DNA from: Streptomyces anandii JCM 4720
Lineage (GTDB): Bacteria; Actinomycetota; Actinomycetes; Streptomycetales; Streptomycetaceae
Direction: 5' to 3'
Length of the DNA stretch: 33,698 bases
NCBI RefSeq assembly: GCF_014650655.1
Contig: NZ_BMVJ01000004.1
Span: 83,054 to 116,751 of the forward strand
Every line of letters starts with the position of its first letter. Within the stretch, counting starts at the first letter, position 1. The position numbers were made by a program, and so were the translations under genes. Below the pieces are notes generated by a model. It did not search any database and was not told the origin of the DNA. It saw only the letters and a program-made list of their open reading frames with translations. Below are positions 17,447 to 25,313 of this stretch, one piece after another.

Positions 17447-19591
17447 GTGGCCGAGGGGCAGTGGTCCGGGCGGCCGTCCGCGGGCGCCCGCCGGGCGGTC
17501 GACCGGCCGGTGCTGTCCCTTGCGCTGGCCTCGATGATGGACGAGGTGCACGCGCACTCCGGGGCGGTGTACCTGCTCGCCCCCGACCAGCAGGTGCTGG
17601 AGATGACGGTCATGGCGGGCATGCCCAGGGCGTTCGCCGCGCCCTGGGAGCGGGTCGGGCTGAGCGCGCCGATCCCGGTCGCCCGCGCGGTGCGCGAGCG
17701 GCGGCTGGTGTGGGTCGGCGGCGAGGAGGAGATGGCCCGCCGCTATCCGCGCATCGCGGTGGTGCTGCCGTACCCCTTCGCGCTGGCCGCGCTGCCCGTG
17801 GCGACCGCGCGGACGGCGTACGGTGCGGTCTTCGTGACCTGGCCGGGATCGCACCCGCCGGTGCTGTCCGACTGGGAGCGGGAGCATCTGAGCGCGGCCT
17901 GCGACCGGCTGGCGCTGCGGCTGGAGCGGGCCGCCGCGGAGAGCCGCCCGGTGCTCGCGGAGCCCGATCTGCTCGCCACGCCCCCGTCCGGCGGGCTGGC
18001 CGGCACGCTGGGCTCGGTGGAGGCGGCCCGCATGGCGGCCCGGCTGCCGTACGGGCTGGCCTCGCTCGATCTGCACGGCCGGGTCTCGTACGCCAACGCG
18101 GCCGCCGCCGACCTGCTCGGCCTGCCGGTGGGTGAACTGCTCGGCACGCGGCTGTGGGCCTCGGTGCCCTGGCTGAACGACCCGATGTACGAGGACCGCT
18201 ACCGGGGAGCGCTGATCAGCCAGCAGGTCACCTCCTTCGTCGCGCTGCGTCCGCCCGCCGACTGGCTGTCGTTCCGCATGTATCCGAGCACCACCGGCCT
18301 GAGCGTGCGGATCAGCCGGGCCAGGGCGGTGACGGAGCTGGGCCGCAACCCACCGCCGTCCGCTGTGGGGCCGTCGAGCCTGGTGACGATCTCGCGGGTG
18401 CTGAGCCTGGCGGGGGCGCTGACCGAGGCGGTGGGCGTGCAGGACGTGGTGCGGCTGCTCGCGGACGAGGTCGTCCCGGCCGTGGGGAGCCAGGCCCTGG
18501 TGATCCTCGGCTCGGAGTCGGGGCGGCTGCATGTGCTCGGGCACCGCGGCTACGGGGGGCCGGGGGCGGTCGAACGGTTCCACGGGATGCCGCTGAGCGC
18601 GCAGACCCCGGGGGCACACGTGCTGTCCACCGGGGTGCCCGCGTTCTTCGACTGCCGGCAGCAGCTGGAGCGGCTCTACCCGGTGCGCCGGGAAATCCCG
18701 GACGGGTTCGCGGCCTGGGCGTATCTGCCGCTGATCGCCTCCGGGCGGCCGGTGGGCACCTGCGTGCTCGCCTACACCGACCGGCATCCCTTCCCGGCGG
18801 ACGAGCGTGCCGTCCTCACCAGCCTCGGCGGGCTGATCGCGCAGGCCCTGGAGCGGGCCCGGCTCTACGACGCCAAGCACCGGCTGGCGCACGGGCTGCA
18901 GCAGGCGCTGCTGCCGCACTCGCTGCCCACGGTCCCGGGTTTCGAGGCGGCCGCCTGCTATCTGCCGGCCACCCAGGGCATGGACATCGGCGGTGACTTC
19001 TACGACCTGGTGCCCACCCGGCCCACGGCGGCCGCCGTGATCGGGGACGTGCAGGGGCACAACGTCACGGCGGCGGGGCTGATGGGGCAGCTGCGCACCG
19101 CCGTGCGCGCGTACACGACGGTCGGCCAGGAGCCGCAGGAGGTCATGCGCAGCACCAACCGGCTGCTGATGGACCTCGGGGTGGAGCTGTTCGCCAGCTG
19201 TCTCTACCTGCGGCTGGACGCGGAACAGAGCTGTGCCGTGATGTCCAGGGCCGGGCATCCGCCGCCGCTGCTGAGACGGCCGGACGGCCGGGTACGGGTG
19301 CTCGACCTGGCCGGGGGGCCGCTGCTGGGGATCGACGCGGCGGCGACGTATCCGACGACCCGGGTGGACCTGGCTCCCGGTTCGGTGCTGGTCCTCTACA
19401 CCGACGGGCTGGTGGAGTCGCCGGGCACGGACATCGAGGACTCGCTGGCGGAGCTGGGCGACCGGCTCGGCCGGGCCGGTGACGTGCCGCTGGGCGCGCT
19501 GGCCGACTGCCTGGTGCGCCACTCGGCGGCCGCTCGGGAGCGGATCGACGACGTGGCGGTGCTGCTGCTGCGGGCTCGCGGGGACGACTGA
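17447..19591 (+). CDS. GAF/PAS/GAF-SpoIIE serine phosphatase
   Basis: A 714-residue signalling phosphatase: N-terminal GAF (about 20-160), PAS (about 185-280, GLASLDLHGRVSYANAAAADLLG), second GAF (about 310-470) and SpoIIE/PP2C (about 480-712; GGDFYD near 514, IGDVQGHN near 529, closing IDDVAVLLLR). The metal-binding Asp residues are present. It probably dephosphorylates an anti-sigma antagonist. Unlike its divergent neighbour it has no HATPase domain. I chose the GTG at 17447 because GAGGAGG lies 8 nt upstream; the GTG two codons earlier is too close to that site. The 133-bp gap to the divergent gene must hold both promoters. Confidence 0.92.
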   Translation: MAEGQWSGRPSAGARRAVDRPVLSLALASMMDEVHAHSGAVYLLAPDQQVLEMTVMAGMPRAFAAPWERVGLSAPIPVARAVRERRLVWVGGEEEMARRYPRIAVVLPYPFALAALPVATARTAYGAVFVTWPGSHPPVLSDWEREHLSAACDRLALRLERAAAESRPVLAEPDLLATPPSGGLAGTLGSVEAARMAARLPYGLASLDLHGRVSYANAAAADLLGLPVGELLGTRLWASVPWLNDPMYEDRYRGALISQQVTSFVALRPPADWLSFRMYPSTTGLSVRISRARAVTELGRNPPPSAVGPSSLVTISRVLSLAGALTEAVGVQDVVRLLADEVVPAVGSQALVILGSESGRLHVLGHRGYGGPGAVERFHGMPLSAQTPGAHVLSTGVPAFFDCRQQLERLYPVRREIPDGFAAWAYLPLIASGRPVGTCVLAYTDRHPFPADERAVLTSLGGLIAQALERARLYDAKHRLAHGLQQALLPHSLPTVPGFEAAACYLPATQGMDIGGDFYDLVPTRPTAAAVIGDVQGHNVTAAGLMGQLRTAVRAYTTVGQEPQEVMRSTNRLLMDLGVELFASCLYLRLDAEQSCAVMSRAGHPPPLLRRPDGRVRVLDLAGGPLLGIDAAATYPTTRVDLAPGSVLVLYTDGLVESPGTDIEDSLAELGDRLGRAGDVPLGALADCLVRHSAAARERIDDVAVLLLRARGDD

Positions 19592-19619
19592 GCGGAGCCG
19601 TCCCCGCGAGGTTCGTACG

Positions 19620-19657
19620 GAGTGGTCCGGTCCTCCCGCCGGAGGACCGGACCGCTC
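19620..19657. terminator. Strong hairpin after the SpoIIE gene
   Basis: A 17-bp stem with one G-U pair (arms 19620-19636 and 19641-19657) and a 4-nt loop CGCC, 29 bp after the phosphatase stop. It faces the stop of the minus-strand protease, so it can serve both directions. Confidence 0.85.
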
Positions 19658-19698
19658 CACCGGCCGGCCGGGAACCGCTGGTGTCTGGCCGGCCGGTG
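19658..19698. terminator. Second hairpin between the SpoIIE and protease genes
   Basis: CACCGGCCGGCC (19658-19669) and GGCCGGCCGGTG (19687-19698) are perfect 12-bp arms around a 17-nt loop, directly abutting the first hairpin. Tandem stems suggest tight insulation of the two convergent genes. Confidence 0.7.
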
Positions 19699-19786
19699 GC
19701 TGGGGAGGGGGAGGCGGCCGAGGGGAGACGGCCGGGCCCGGGGGCCCTTGGGGGTCCCCCTCCTCAGGGACCGCCGGTCCGGGGCG

Positions 19787-21265
19787 TCACTCGCCCTGGG
19801 AGATCCCGGAGCCGTTGGACACGCCGGACCCGTTGTTCGCACCCGAGCCGTTGGACGCGCCGGACTGGTCGGAGGCACCGGCGCCGGACTGGTCGCCCGG
19901 GGACGCCGTGCCCGCGCCCGACTGGTCACCGGGGGACGCCGTGCCCGCACCCGACTGGTCGCCACCGGCCTGCTGGCCACCGCCCTGCTGCTGGCCACCC
20001 TGCTGGTCGCCGGCGCCGTTTCCGTTGCCGGCGCCGTTTCCGTTGCCCGCGCCCGCGCCGTTGCCCGCGCCGTTTCCGTTGCCCGCGCCCGCGCCGTTGC
20101 CCGCGCCGTTTCCGTTGCCCGCGCCGAGGGTCGCTCCGGTCGCCTGGAGCGCGGCGGTCACCGGCTGGAAGAAGGTCTCCCCGCCCTGGGTGCAGTCACC
20201 GCTGCCGCCCGAGGTGAGGCCGACCGCGCCGCCGTCCTGGGTGAACAGGGAGCCGCCGCTGTCGCCGGGCTCGGCGCAGACGTTGGTCTGGATCAGGCCG
20301 TTGACGGTGTCGACGCCGCCCGGGTTGGTCTCGCTCTGGAAGTTGACGGTGGCGTCGAGGCCGGTCACCTGGCCGTTGTGCAGACCGGTGGTGCTGCCCA
20401 TGCGGAACACCGTCGAGCCCACGGTCGCGTCGGCGGCCTGGGTGATCTTCACGGTCTGCCCGTTGCCGACGTTGACCTCGCTCGGGGCCTGCGTGTTGGG
20501 GTCGTTGTACTTGACGAGGGAGAAGTCGTTGCCGGGGAAGGTGGCCTGGTCGACCGTGGCGACCGGCTGGCCGTTCTGCGAGTCGGACCACTGCTTGGCG
20601 GCGACACCGCAGTGCCCGGCGGTCAGGAAGGCCGGACTGCCGTCCGAGGCGGTGACGTTGAAGCCGAGGGAGCAGCGCACGGTGCCACCCTGGGCCTGGG
20701 CGAAGATGGCGTCGCCGCCCGAGGCGAAGGTCTTGAAGGTGCCGGCGGACTTCTTCAGCGTCGCCATGCCCGAGCCGAGGCCCTGCACGGTGGACTGGAG
20801 TCTGTTCCACTTGGCGCCGGTGACCGTGCTGTCGGCGGTGACGACGACCTTGTTGGTGCGCGGGTCGACGGCCCAGGAGGTGCCCGGGATGGTGGCCTTG
20901 GCCTTGAGCGTGCGCGCGGCCGACTTCAGGGACGCGGTGCTGTTGGCGACCTGGCGGACCGCGGCGCCGGCCTTCTTCGCCTGTACGACCACGTTGTTGT
21001 TGTCGCCGCCCACCACGTTCACCACGAGCTGCTGCTTGGCGCCGTCGTAGTACGCGCCCGCGAAGGAGTCACCGAGGGTCTTGGCGAGCTGCGCGGCGAG
21101 GCTGGAGGCGTCCGTCGCCTTGAACGTCCGGGGGGTGGCGTTGTCCGCGGCGCCGCCGTCCTGGGAGGCCATGGCGTTGGGGAGCAGCATCGCCGCCGCG
21201 CCCAGGGCCACCACGCTGCCCGCCGCTATCGCGGCCTTGCGCTTCGGAATTCGCTTGTGACTCAA
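19787..21265 (-). CDS. Secreted S1 (streptogrisin/alpha-lytic-like) serine protease with repetitive C-terminal tail
   Basis: A 492-residue preproprotease. Residues 1-33 are a signal peptide (KRIPKRK, hydrophobic core, AMA cleavage motif). About 45-185 are an S1-type prodomain that guides folding. The catalytic domain has TAGHC (His218), NDFSL (Asp247) and GDSGG (Ser336), with four Cys (198, 219, 330, 358) suited to two disulfides. From about residue 381 comes a 110-residue Gly/Ala/Asn/Gln/Ser/Asp tail with 36-bp and 33-bp DNA repeats. The residues before GDSGG (NVCAEP) are not trypsin-like. It starts with TTG at 21265, preceded by AGGAGG 9 nt upstream. The tail may tether the enzyme to the wall or spores; that is inference. 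Confidence 0.92.
   Translation of the reverse strand: MSHKRIPKRKAAIAAGSVVALGAAAMLLPNAMASQDGGAADNATPRTFKATDASSLAAQLAKTLGDSFAGAYYDGAKQQLVVNVVGGDNNNVVVQAKKAGAAVRQVANSTASLKSAARTLKAKATIPGTSWAVDPRTNKVVVTADSTVTGAKWNRLQSTVQGLGSGMATLKKSAGTFKTFASGGDAIFAQAQGGTVRCSLGFNVTASDGSPAFLTAGHCGVAAKQWSDSQNGQPVATVDQATFPGNDFSLVKYNDPNTQAPSEVNVGNGQTVKITQAADATVGSTVFRMGSTTGLHNGQVTGLDATVNFQSETNPGGVDTVNGLIQTNVCAEPGDSGGSLFTQDGGAVGLTSGGSGDCTQGGETFFQPVTAALQATGATLGAGNGNGAGNGAGAGNGNGAGNGAGAGNGNGAGNGNGAGDQQGGQQQGGGQQAGGDQSGAGTASPGDQSGAGTASPGDQSGAGASDQSGASNGSGANNGSGVSNGSGISQGE
19887..19962 (-). repeat. 33-bp tandem repeat in the protease tail
   Basis: Two full units (19887-19919, 19920-19952) and a partial third encode GDQSGAGTASP on the minus strand. 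The units differ at a few third positions, so they have been kept at protein level. Confidence 0.85.
20033..20124 (-). repeat. 36-bp tandem repeat in the protease tail
   Basis: Two complete 36-bp units (20033-20068, 20069-20104) and a partial third encode alternating GAGNGNGAGNGA blocks on the minus strand. The near-perfect DNA identity points to recent slippage or unequal exchange. Confidence 0.9.
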
Positions 21266-21883
21266 ACTTCTCGACCTCCTGGGGACGGGGTCTGCGCCGC
21301 CGTCCGGCGGCTGGTTTCGGGGACGCCTGGATGGCTGTTGGTACGCACGTGCCGCGCGGGGCGTTCAATCGCCTTCGCCAACTCCCGGTGCGGGGAACCG
21401 AATCGGCCGGCTGAGGAGCCGTCACACGGCGTCACGGAGCGCGACCGCGCCACAACCCCCGGTCGCGGTCCGGTAGTGGAATCCCGGCTTCAGCGAATCT
21501 GCACGTTCACTGCTCAACGAGGTCACCGCGTGCGGAGGATCTGCACAATCGCGCGCCCCCCTGCAGGACTTTGGCGACAAGTGCCGGATTCGGCCGCGGG
21601 GCGGCAAGGGGGCGGGTGCGCCGATGCGGTGCGGCATGTGAAGAAGTGGCTGGCAAGCCGTGCCCGATCCTGCACGGATGATGTCGGCGGATCGATAAGT
21701 TGCCTGGTGAGAGCCCTGGTTGAGTGGAATCGCCGGCGCGTGGCGTGCTTTGATCCATCGCACCGCGGGGCCCCCGCCGGGCGCTTGGGAATCTGGCGTC
21801 CGGCGCCCGCGGTCGCGGCCGTCCTGTCCCCAGAGGGGGCCGCTCCCCCCTTGTGAGATATCCATACGAAGGGAAGTTCCATC
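21266..21883. other. 618-bp divergent intergenic region between the protease and the precursor peptide
   Basis: No frame here looks like a gene. It must carry promoters for the protease (leftward) and the precursor peptide (rightward). An inverted repeat GCGGCC/GGCCGC (21815-21820, 21838-21843) lies just before the peptide's ribosome-binding site GAAGGGAAG. Parts around 21640-21760 are less GC-rich than the genes. I could not define a convincing -35/-10 pair, so the peptide promoter stays open. The length is unusual for this compact window and suggests complex control or a long leader. Confidence 0.4.
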
Positions 21884-22099
21884 ATGAACTCCACCCCCCA
21901 GGTTGAGACCGTCGAGATCTCCGACGCCGAGCTCGACAACGTCTCCGGCGGTCTGTCCGTGAACGCTCTGGGCACCGCCACCGGCCTGGTGGACGGCGTT
22001 GCCCCGGTGTCCGGCCTGGCCGACACGGCCATCGGCACCGTCGAGGGTGTGACCGGCCTGAACGTCGCCCCGGTCACCAACCTGGTCGCCGGTCTCTGA
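21884..22099 (+). CDS. Double-glycine leader precursor peptide (RiPP/bacteriocin-like), 71 aa
   Basis: A 71-residue peptide. Residues 1-23 form an acidic leader ending DAELDNVSGG, the double-glycine type cleaved by C39 peptidases; the conserved Glu/Leu/Asp pattern before GG is clear. The predicted 48-residue core (24-71) is Gly/Val/Ala/Leu/Thr-rich with a weak internal repeat: TGLVDGVAPVSGL and TGLNVAPVTNLVAGL. The whole peptide has no Cys, no Lys/Arg/His and no Phe/Trp/Tyr, so lanthionine or disulfide formation is impossible and the charge is strongly negative. Databases may label relatives type A2 lantipeptide because of the leader. The ribosome-binding site is GAAGGGAAG, 10 nt before ATG. 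Its own export genes follow. Confidence 0.88.
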   Translation: MNSTPQVETVEISDAELDNVSGGLSVNALGTATGLVDGVAPVSGLADTAIGTVEGVTGLNVAPVTNLVAGL

Positions 22100-22117
22100 T
22101 CGAGCCGCGTTGCCGCC

Positions 22118-22150
22118 GAGTCCCGGAGCCGGATGCCGGTTCCGGGACTC
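22118..22150 (+). terminator. Hairpin between the precursor and the export genes
   Basis: GAGTCCCGGAGCCGG pairs with CCGGTTCCGGGACTC (15 bp, one G-U, 3-nt loop) 19 bp after the precursor stop. It probably stops or attenuates most transcription so the peptide is made in large excess over the transporter, and may also protect the 3' end of the short mRNA. Confidence 0.85.
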
Positions 22151-22164
22151 CCGGGTGCCGCCGT

Positions 22165-22205
22165 GCGCACCCTTCCGCTCCCCCGCGCGCACCCTTCCGC
22201 TCCCC
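22165..22205 (+). repeat. 19-bp direct repeat upstream of the HlyD gene
   Basis: GCGCACCCTTCCGCTCCCC occurs at 22165-22183 and 22187-22205, a 22-bp period (two helical turns), between the hairpin and the HlyD start. It could be a tandem binding site for a regulator of the export genes; no factor is identified. Confidence 0.8.
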
Positions 22206-22250
22206 GCTCTCCCGCCCCCTCCGTACGTCCGCACATCTGAGGGATGGACC

Positions 22251-23057
22251 GTGCAGTTCCGCCAGCAGGCCCTCGCCAAGCTCCAGTCGCCGGAGGAGCT
22301 CGACCTCCCGGTGCGGCTCGCCCGCCCGCAGGGGTGGCTCGTGCTGTCCGTGACGCTGGTGGCGATGGCGGCCGCCTGCGTGTGGGCGGTGACGGGCTCG
22401 GTGGCCTCCACGGTCTCGGCGCCGGCCGTCCTGACCCACGGCCAGGGCAGTTACCTGCTGCAGAGTCCGGTCGCCGGCCAGGTCACCGCGGTCTACGCCG
22501 AGGAGGGCGAACGCCTCGCCGCCGGCGCGCCCGTGCTGAGGGTGCGCACGGACCGGGGCGAGCGGGTCGTCCGCGCTGTCGCCGCGGGCCGGGTCACCGC
22601 GCTCGCCGCCGGCCTCGGCCGGATCGTCTCCACCGGCGCGGACCTCGCCGCCGTCGAGAAGACCGCCCACGCCTCCGATCCGCTCTACGCCACCGTGTAC
22701 GTGCCGGCCCAGAGCGCCGCCGCCATCCCCGCCGGCGCGCCCGTCGACCTCACCGTCGCCTCCGTGCCCGCCCAGCGGTACGGGGTGCTGCGCGGTCATG
22801 TGAAGTCGGTGGAACGCTCGGCGCAGTCGGCGCAGCAGATCGCCGCGTTCCTCGGCGACGCCCAACTGGGCGAGCAGTTCACCAGGAAGGGACGGCCCGT
22901 CGCCGTGCTCGTACGGCTCGACGCCTCCGGCGCCACCAGGAGCGGCTACCGCTGGTCCTCCACGGACGGACCGCCGTACCACCTGGACTCCATGACCATG
23001 GCCACCGCCTCCGTCCGCCTGGCCGACCAGCGCCCCGTCGACTGGCTGCTGCCGTGA
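22251..23057 (+). CDS. HlyD-type membrane fusion protein of an NHLM-like bacteriocin export system
   Basis: A 268-residue periplasmic-adaptor-like protein. A short cytoplasmic N-terminus (VQFRQQALAKLQSPEELDLP) precedes one transmembrane helix (about 29-48), then a split biotinyl-lipoyl-like domain (SPVAGQVTAVYAEEGERLAAGAPVLRV and AAGRVTALAAG) and a beta-rich C-terminal part. SPEELD with the following helix is the usual start of NHLM bacteriocin system secretion proteins. It is shorter than Gram-negative HlyD proteins and lacks a long coiled coil, as expected without an outer membrane. GTG 22251 follows GAGGG. The stop overlaps the next gene's GTG (GTGA). Confidence 0.88.
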   Translation: MQFRQQALAKLQSPEELDLPVRLARPQGWLVLSVTLVAMAAACVWAVTGSVASTVSAPAVLTHGQGSYLLQSPVAGQVTAVYAEEGERLAAGAPVLRVRTDRGERVVRAVAAGRVTALAAGLGRIVSTGADLAAVEKTAHASDPLYATVYVPAQSAAAIPAGAPVDLTVASVPAQRYGVLRGHVKSVERSAQSAQQIAAFLGDAQLGEQFTRKGRPVAVLVRLDASGATRSGYRWSSTDGPPYHLDSMTMATASVRLADQRPVDWLLP

Positions 23058-25312
23058 GCGCCGTACGGGAGACCCCGACACCACAGTCACCGCGGTCCCG
23101 GGAGTCCCGCGGCCGCCGGCGTGCCGCTCCGCCGCCCCGCCGGCCGGTGCCCAAGGGGCGGGGCGGAACCGTACGCACCCCGACCGTGCTCCAGATGGAG
23201 GCCGTGGAGTGCGGCGCCGCCTCGCTCGCCATGGTGCTCGGCCACTACGGCCGTCATGTGCCGCTGGAGGAGCTGCGCATCGCCTGCGGTGTCTCGCGGG
23301 ACGGCTCGCGCGCGAGCAACCTGCTGAAGGCGGCCCGCGGTTACGGCCTGACCGCCAAGGGCATGCAGATGGACACCGCCGCCCTCGCCGAGGTCGCGGC
23401 ACCGGCCATCCTGTTCTGGGAGTTCAACCACTACGTCGTCTACGACGGCATGGGCCGCCGCCTCGGGCGGCGCGGGGTGTACGTCAACGACCCCGGCAAG
23501 GGACGCCGTTTCGTGCCCATGGAGGACTTCGACACCTCCTTCACCGGCGTGGTGCTGGTGATGGAGCCCGGCGAGGGGTTCAGCAAGGGCGGCCGCAAGC
23601 CGGGGATCCTGGGCGCCCTGCCGGCCCGGATGCGCGGCACCGCGGGCACCATGCCGGCGGCGATGCTGGCGAGCCTGCTGCTCGTCGCGGTGGGCGCGGC
23701 GGTGCCCGCGCTCAGCCGCACCTACATCGACACGTACCTGATAGGCGATCAGACCTCGCTGCTCGGCGTGCTGTTCGCGTCGATGGGCGCGTGCGTGCTG
23801 CTCACGGTGGTGCTGACCTGGCTGCAGCAGGCCAACCTGCTGCGCGGCCGCATCATCTCCTCCACCCTGGGCGGGGCCCGCTTCCTGCGCCATCTGCTGC
23901 GGCTGCCGGTGACGTTCTTCGCCCAGCGCAGCCCGGCCGACCTGGTGCAGCGGCTGCAGTCCAACGACCAGGTGGCCGAGACGCTGGCCCGCGACCTCGC
24001 GGCGGCGGGCGTCGACGCGGTCGTGGTGGTGCTGTACGCGGTGCTGCTCTACACCTACGACCCGCAGCTGACGTTCGTCGGCATCGGCGTGGCCCTGCTG
24101 AACGTGGTGGCGATGCGCGTGGTCGTACGGCTGCGCGCCACCCGTACGGCGAAGCTGCGCGCGGACACCGCCCGGCTCACCAACACCGCGTACACCGGGC
24201 TGCAGTTGATCGAGACGATGAAGGCGACCGGCGGCGAGGACGGCTACTTCGCGCGGTGGGCGGGCCAGCACGCCACGACGCTGGAGGAGCAGCAGCGGCT
24301 CGGAGTGCCGGGCGCCTGGCTGGGCGTGGTCGCGCCGGCGCTGGCCACCTTCAACAGCGCGCTGATCCTGTGGATCGGCGGGATGCGGGCGGTCGAGGGG
24401 CACATCTCGGTCGGTCTGCTGGTGGCCTTCCAGGCGCTGGTGACCCGCTTCACCGCCCCGCTGACCCGGCTCAACGGGGTCGCGGGCCGCATCCAGGACT
24501 TCGCCGCCGACGTGGCCCGGCTGAAAGACGTCGAGAACTTCCGCACCGACCCGCTCTACGCACGCCCCGGGCCCGGCGACTCCACACGCCGCCTGCACGG
24601 CCATGTCCAGCTGGAGAACGTCGCCTTCGGCTACAGCCCGCTGGACAAGCCGCTGCTGACCGGCTTCGACCTGACCGTGGGGCCGGGGCAGCAGGTCGCG
24701 CTGGTCGGCGGCTCTGGCAGCGGCAAGTCCACCGTCTCCCGGCTCATCTCCGGCCTGTACGCCCCCTGGGAGGGCGTGATCCGCATCGACGGGCAGCGGC
24801 TGGAGGACATCCCGCGCGGGGCGCTCGCCGCGTCCGTCTCCTTCGTGGACCAGGACGTGTTCCTCTTCGAGGGCACGGTCCGCGACAACGTGGCGCTGTG
24901 GGACCCCTCCGTCCCGGACGAGGCGGTGGTGGAGGCGCTGAAGGACGCGGCGCTGTACGACGTCGTCGCGCGCCGGCCCGGCGGCATCCACGCGCGCGTG
25001 GAGCAGGACGGGCGCAACTTCTCCGGCGGGCAGCGCCAGCGCCTGGAGATCGCCCGCGCGCTGGTGCGCAGGCCGAGCATCCTCGTGCTCGACGAGGTGA
25101 CCAGCGCGCTGGACGCGGAGACCGAGCTGGTGGTGATGGACAACCTGCGGCGGCGCGGATGCGCCTGCGTGGTCATCGCCCACCGGCTCTCCACGGTGCG
25201 CGACAGCGACGAGATCGTCGTCCTCCAGCACGGTCAGGTGGTCGAGCGGGGCCGGCACGCGGAGCTGGTGGCGCGCGGCGGGGCGTACGCGGCACTGGTC
25301 AGGGAGCGGTGA
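23054..25312 (+). CDS. C39-peptidase ABC transporter (NHLP-type permease/ATPase with leader-cleaving domain)
   Basis: A 752-residue fusion of a C39 cysteine peptidase (about 38-180), six-helix transmembrane domain (about 195-480) and ABC ATPase (about 515-750). Peptidase residues are Cys53 (VECGAAS), His126 (EFNHYVVY) and Asp146 (VNDPGKG), so it is predicted to be active. The ATPase has Walker A GGSGSGKST (552-560), signature FSGGQ (656-660) and VLDEVTSALD. It should cut the precursor after the double glycine and export the core. The Arg/Pro-rich first 35 residues are disordered. The GTG start overlaps the HlyD stop, and the second ABC gene starts 2 nt after this stop. Confidence 0.93.
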   Translation: MSAVRETPTPQSPRSRESRGRRRAAPPPRRPVPKGRGGTVRTPTVLQMEAVECGAASLAMVLGHYGRHVPLEELRIACGVSRDGSRASNLLKAARGYGLTAKGMQMDTAALAEVAAPAILFWEFNHYVVYDGMGRRLGRRGVYVNDPGKGRRFVPMEDFDTSFTGVVLVMEPGEGFSKGGRKPGILGALPARMRGTAGTMPAAMLASLLLVAVGAAVPALSRTYIDTYLIGDQTSLLGVLFASMGACVLLTVVLTWLQQANLLRGRIISSTLGGARFLRHLLRLPVTFFAQRSPADLVQRLQSNDQVAETLARDLAAAGVDAVVVVLYAVLLYTYDPQLTFVGIGVALLNVVAMRVVVRLRATRTAKLRADTARLTNTAYTGLQLIETMKATGGEDGYFARWAGQHATTLEEQQRLGVPGAWLGVVAPALATFNSALILWIGGMRAVEGHISVGLLVAFQALVTRFTAPLTRLNGVAGRIQDFAADVARLKDVENFRTDPLYARPGPGDSTRRLHGHVQLENVAFGYSPLDKPLLTGFDLTVGPGQQVALVGGSGSGKSTVSRLISGLYAPWEGVIRIDGQRLEDIPRGALAASVSFVDQDVFLFEGTVRDNVALWDPSVPDEAVVEALKDAALYDVVARRPGGIHARVEQDGRNFSGGQRQRLEIARALVRRPSILVLDEVTSALDAETELVVMDNLRRRGCACVVIAHRLSTVRDSDEIVVLQHGQVVERGRHAELVARGGAYAALVRER

Positions 25313-25313
25313 G

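Noticed and set aside
20033-20124. Regular repeats that could suggest a CRISPR-like array
   Set aside because: The 36-bp units are contiguous with no spacers and encode in-frame GAGNGN repeats of the protease tail.
21507-21758. An 83-codon minus-strand frame in the gap before the precursor peptide
   Set aside because: No ribosome-binding site, no family resemblance, and Arg/Pro/Ser-rich composition typical of noncoding GC-rich DNA.
19622-21856. A 744-codon plus-strand frame across the protease and intergenic region
   Set aside because: It is antisense to a protease with intact triad and signal peptide, and its product is a Gly/Ala/Arg/Val-rich shadow.
21884-22099. Class II lanthipeptide reading of the precursor
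   Set aside because: The core has no Cys and no LanM-type enzyme is present, so lanthionine rings cannot form; only the leader type is shared.
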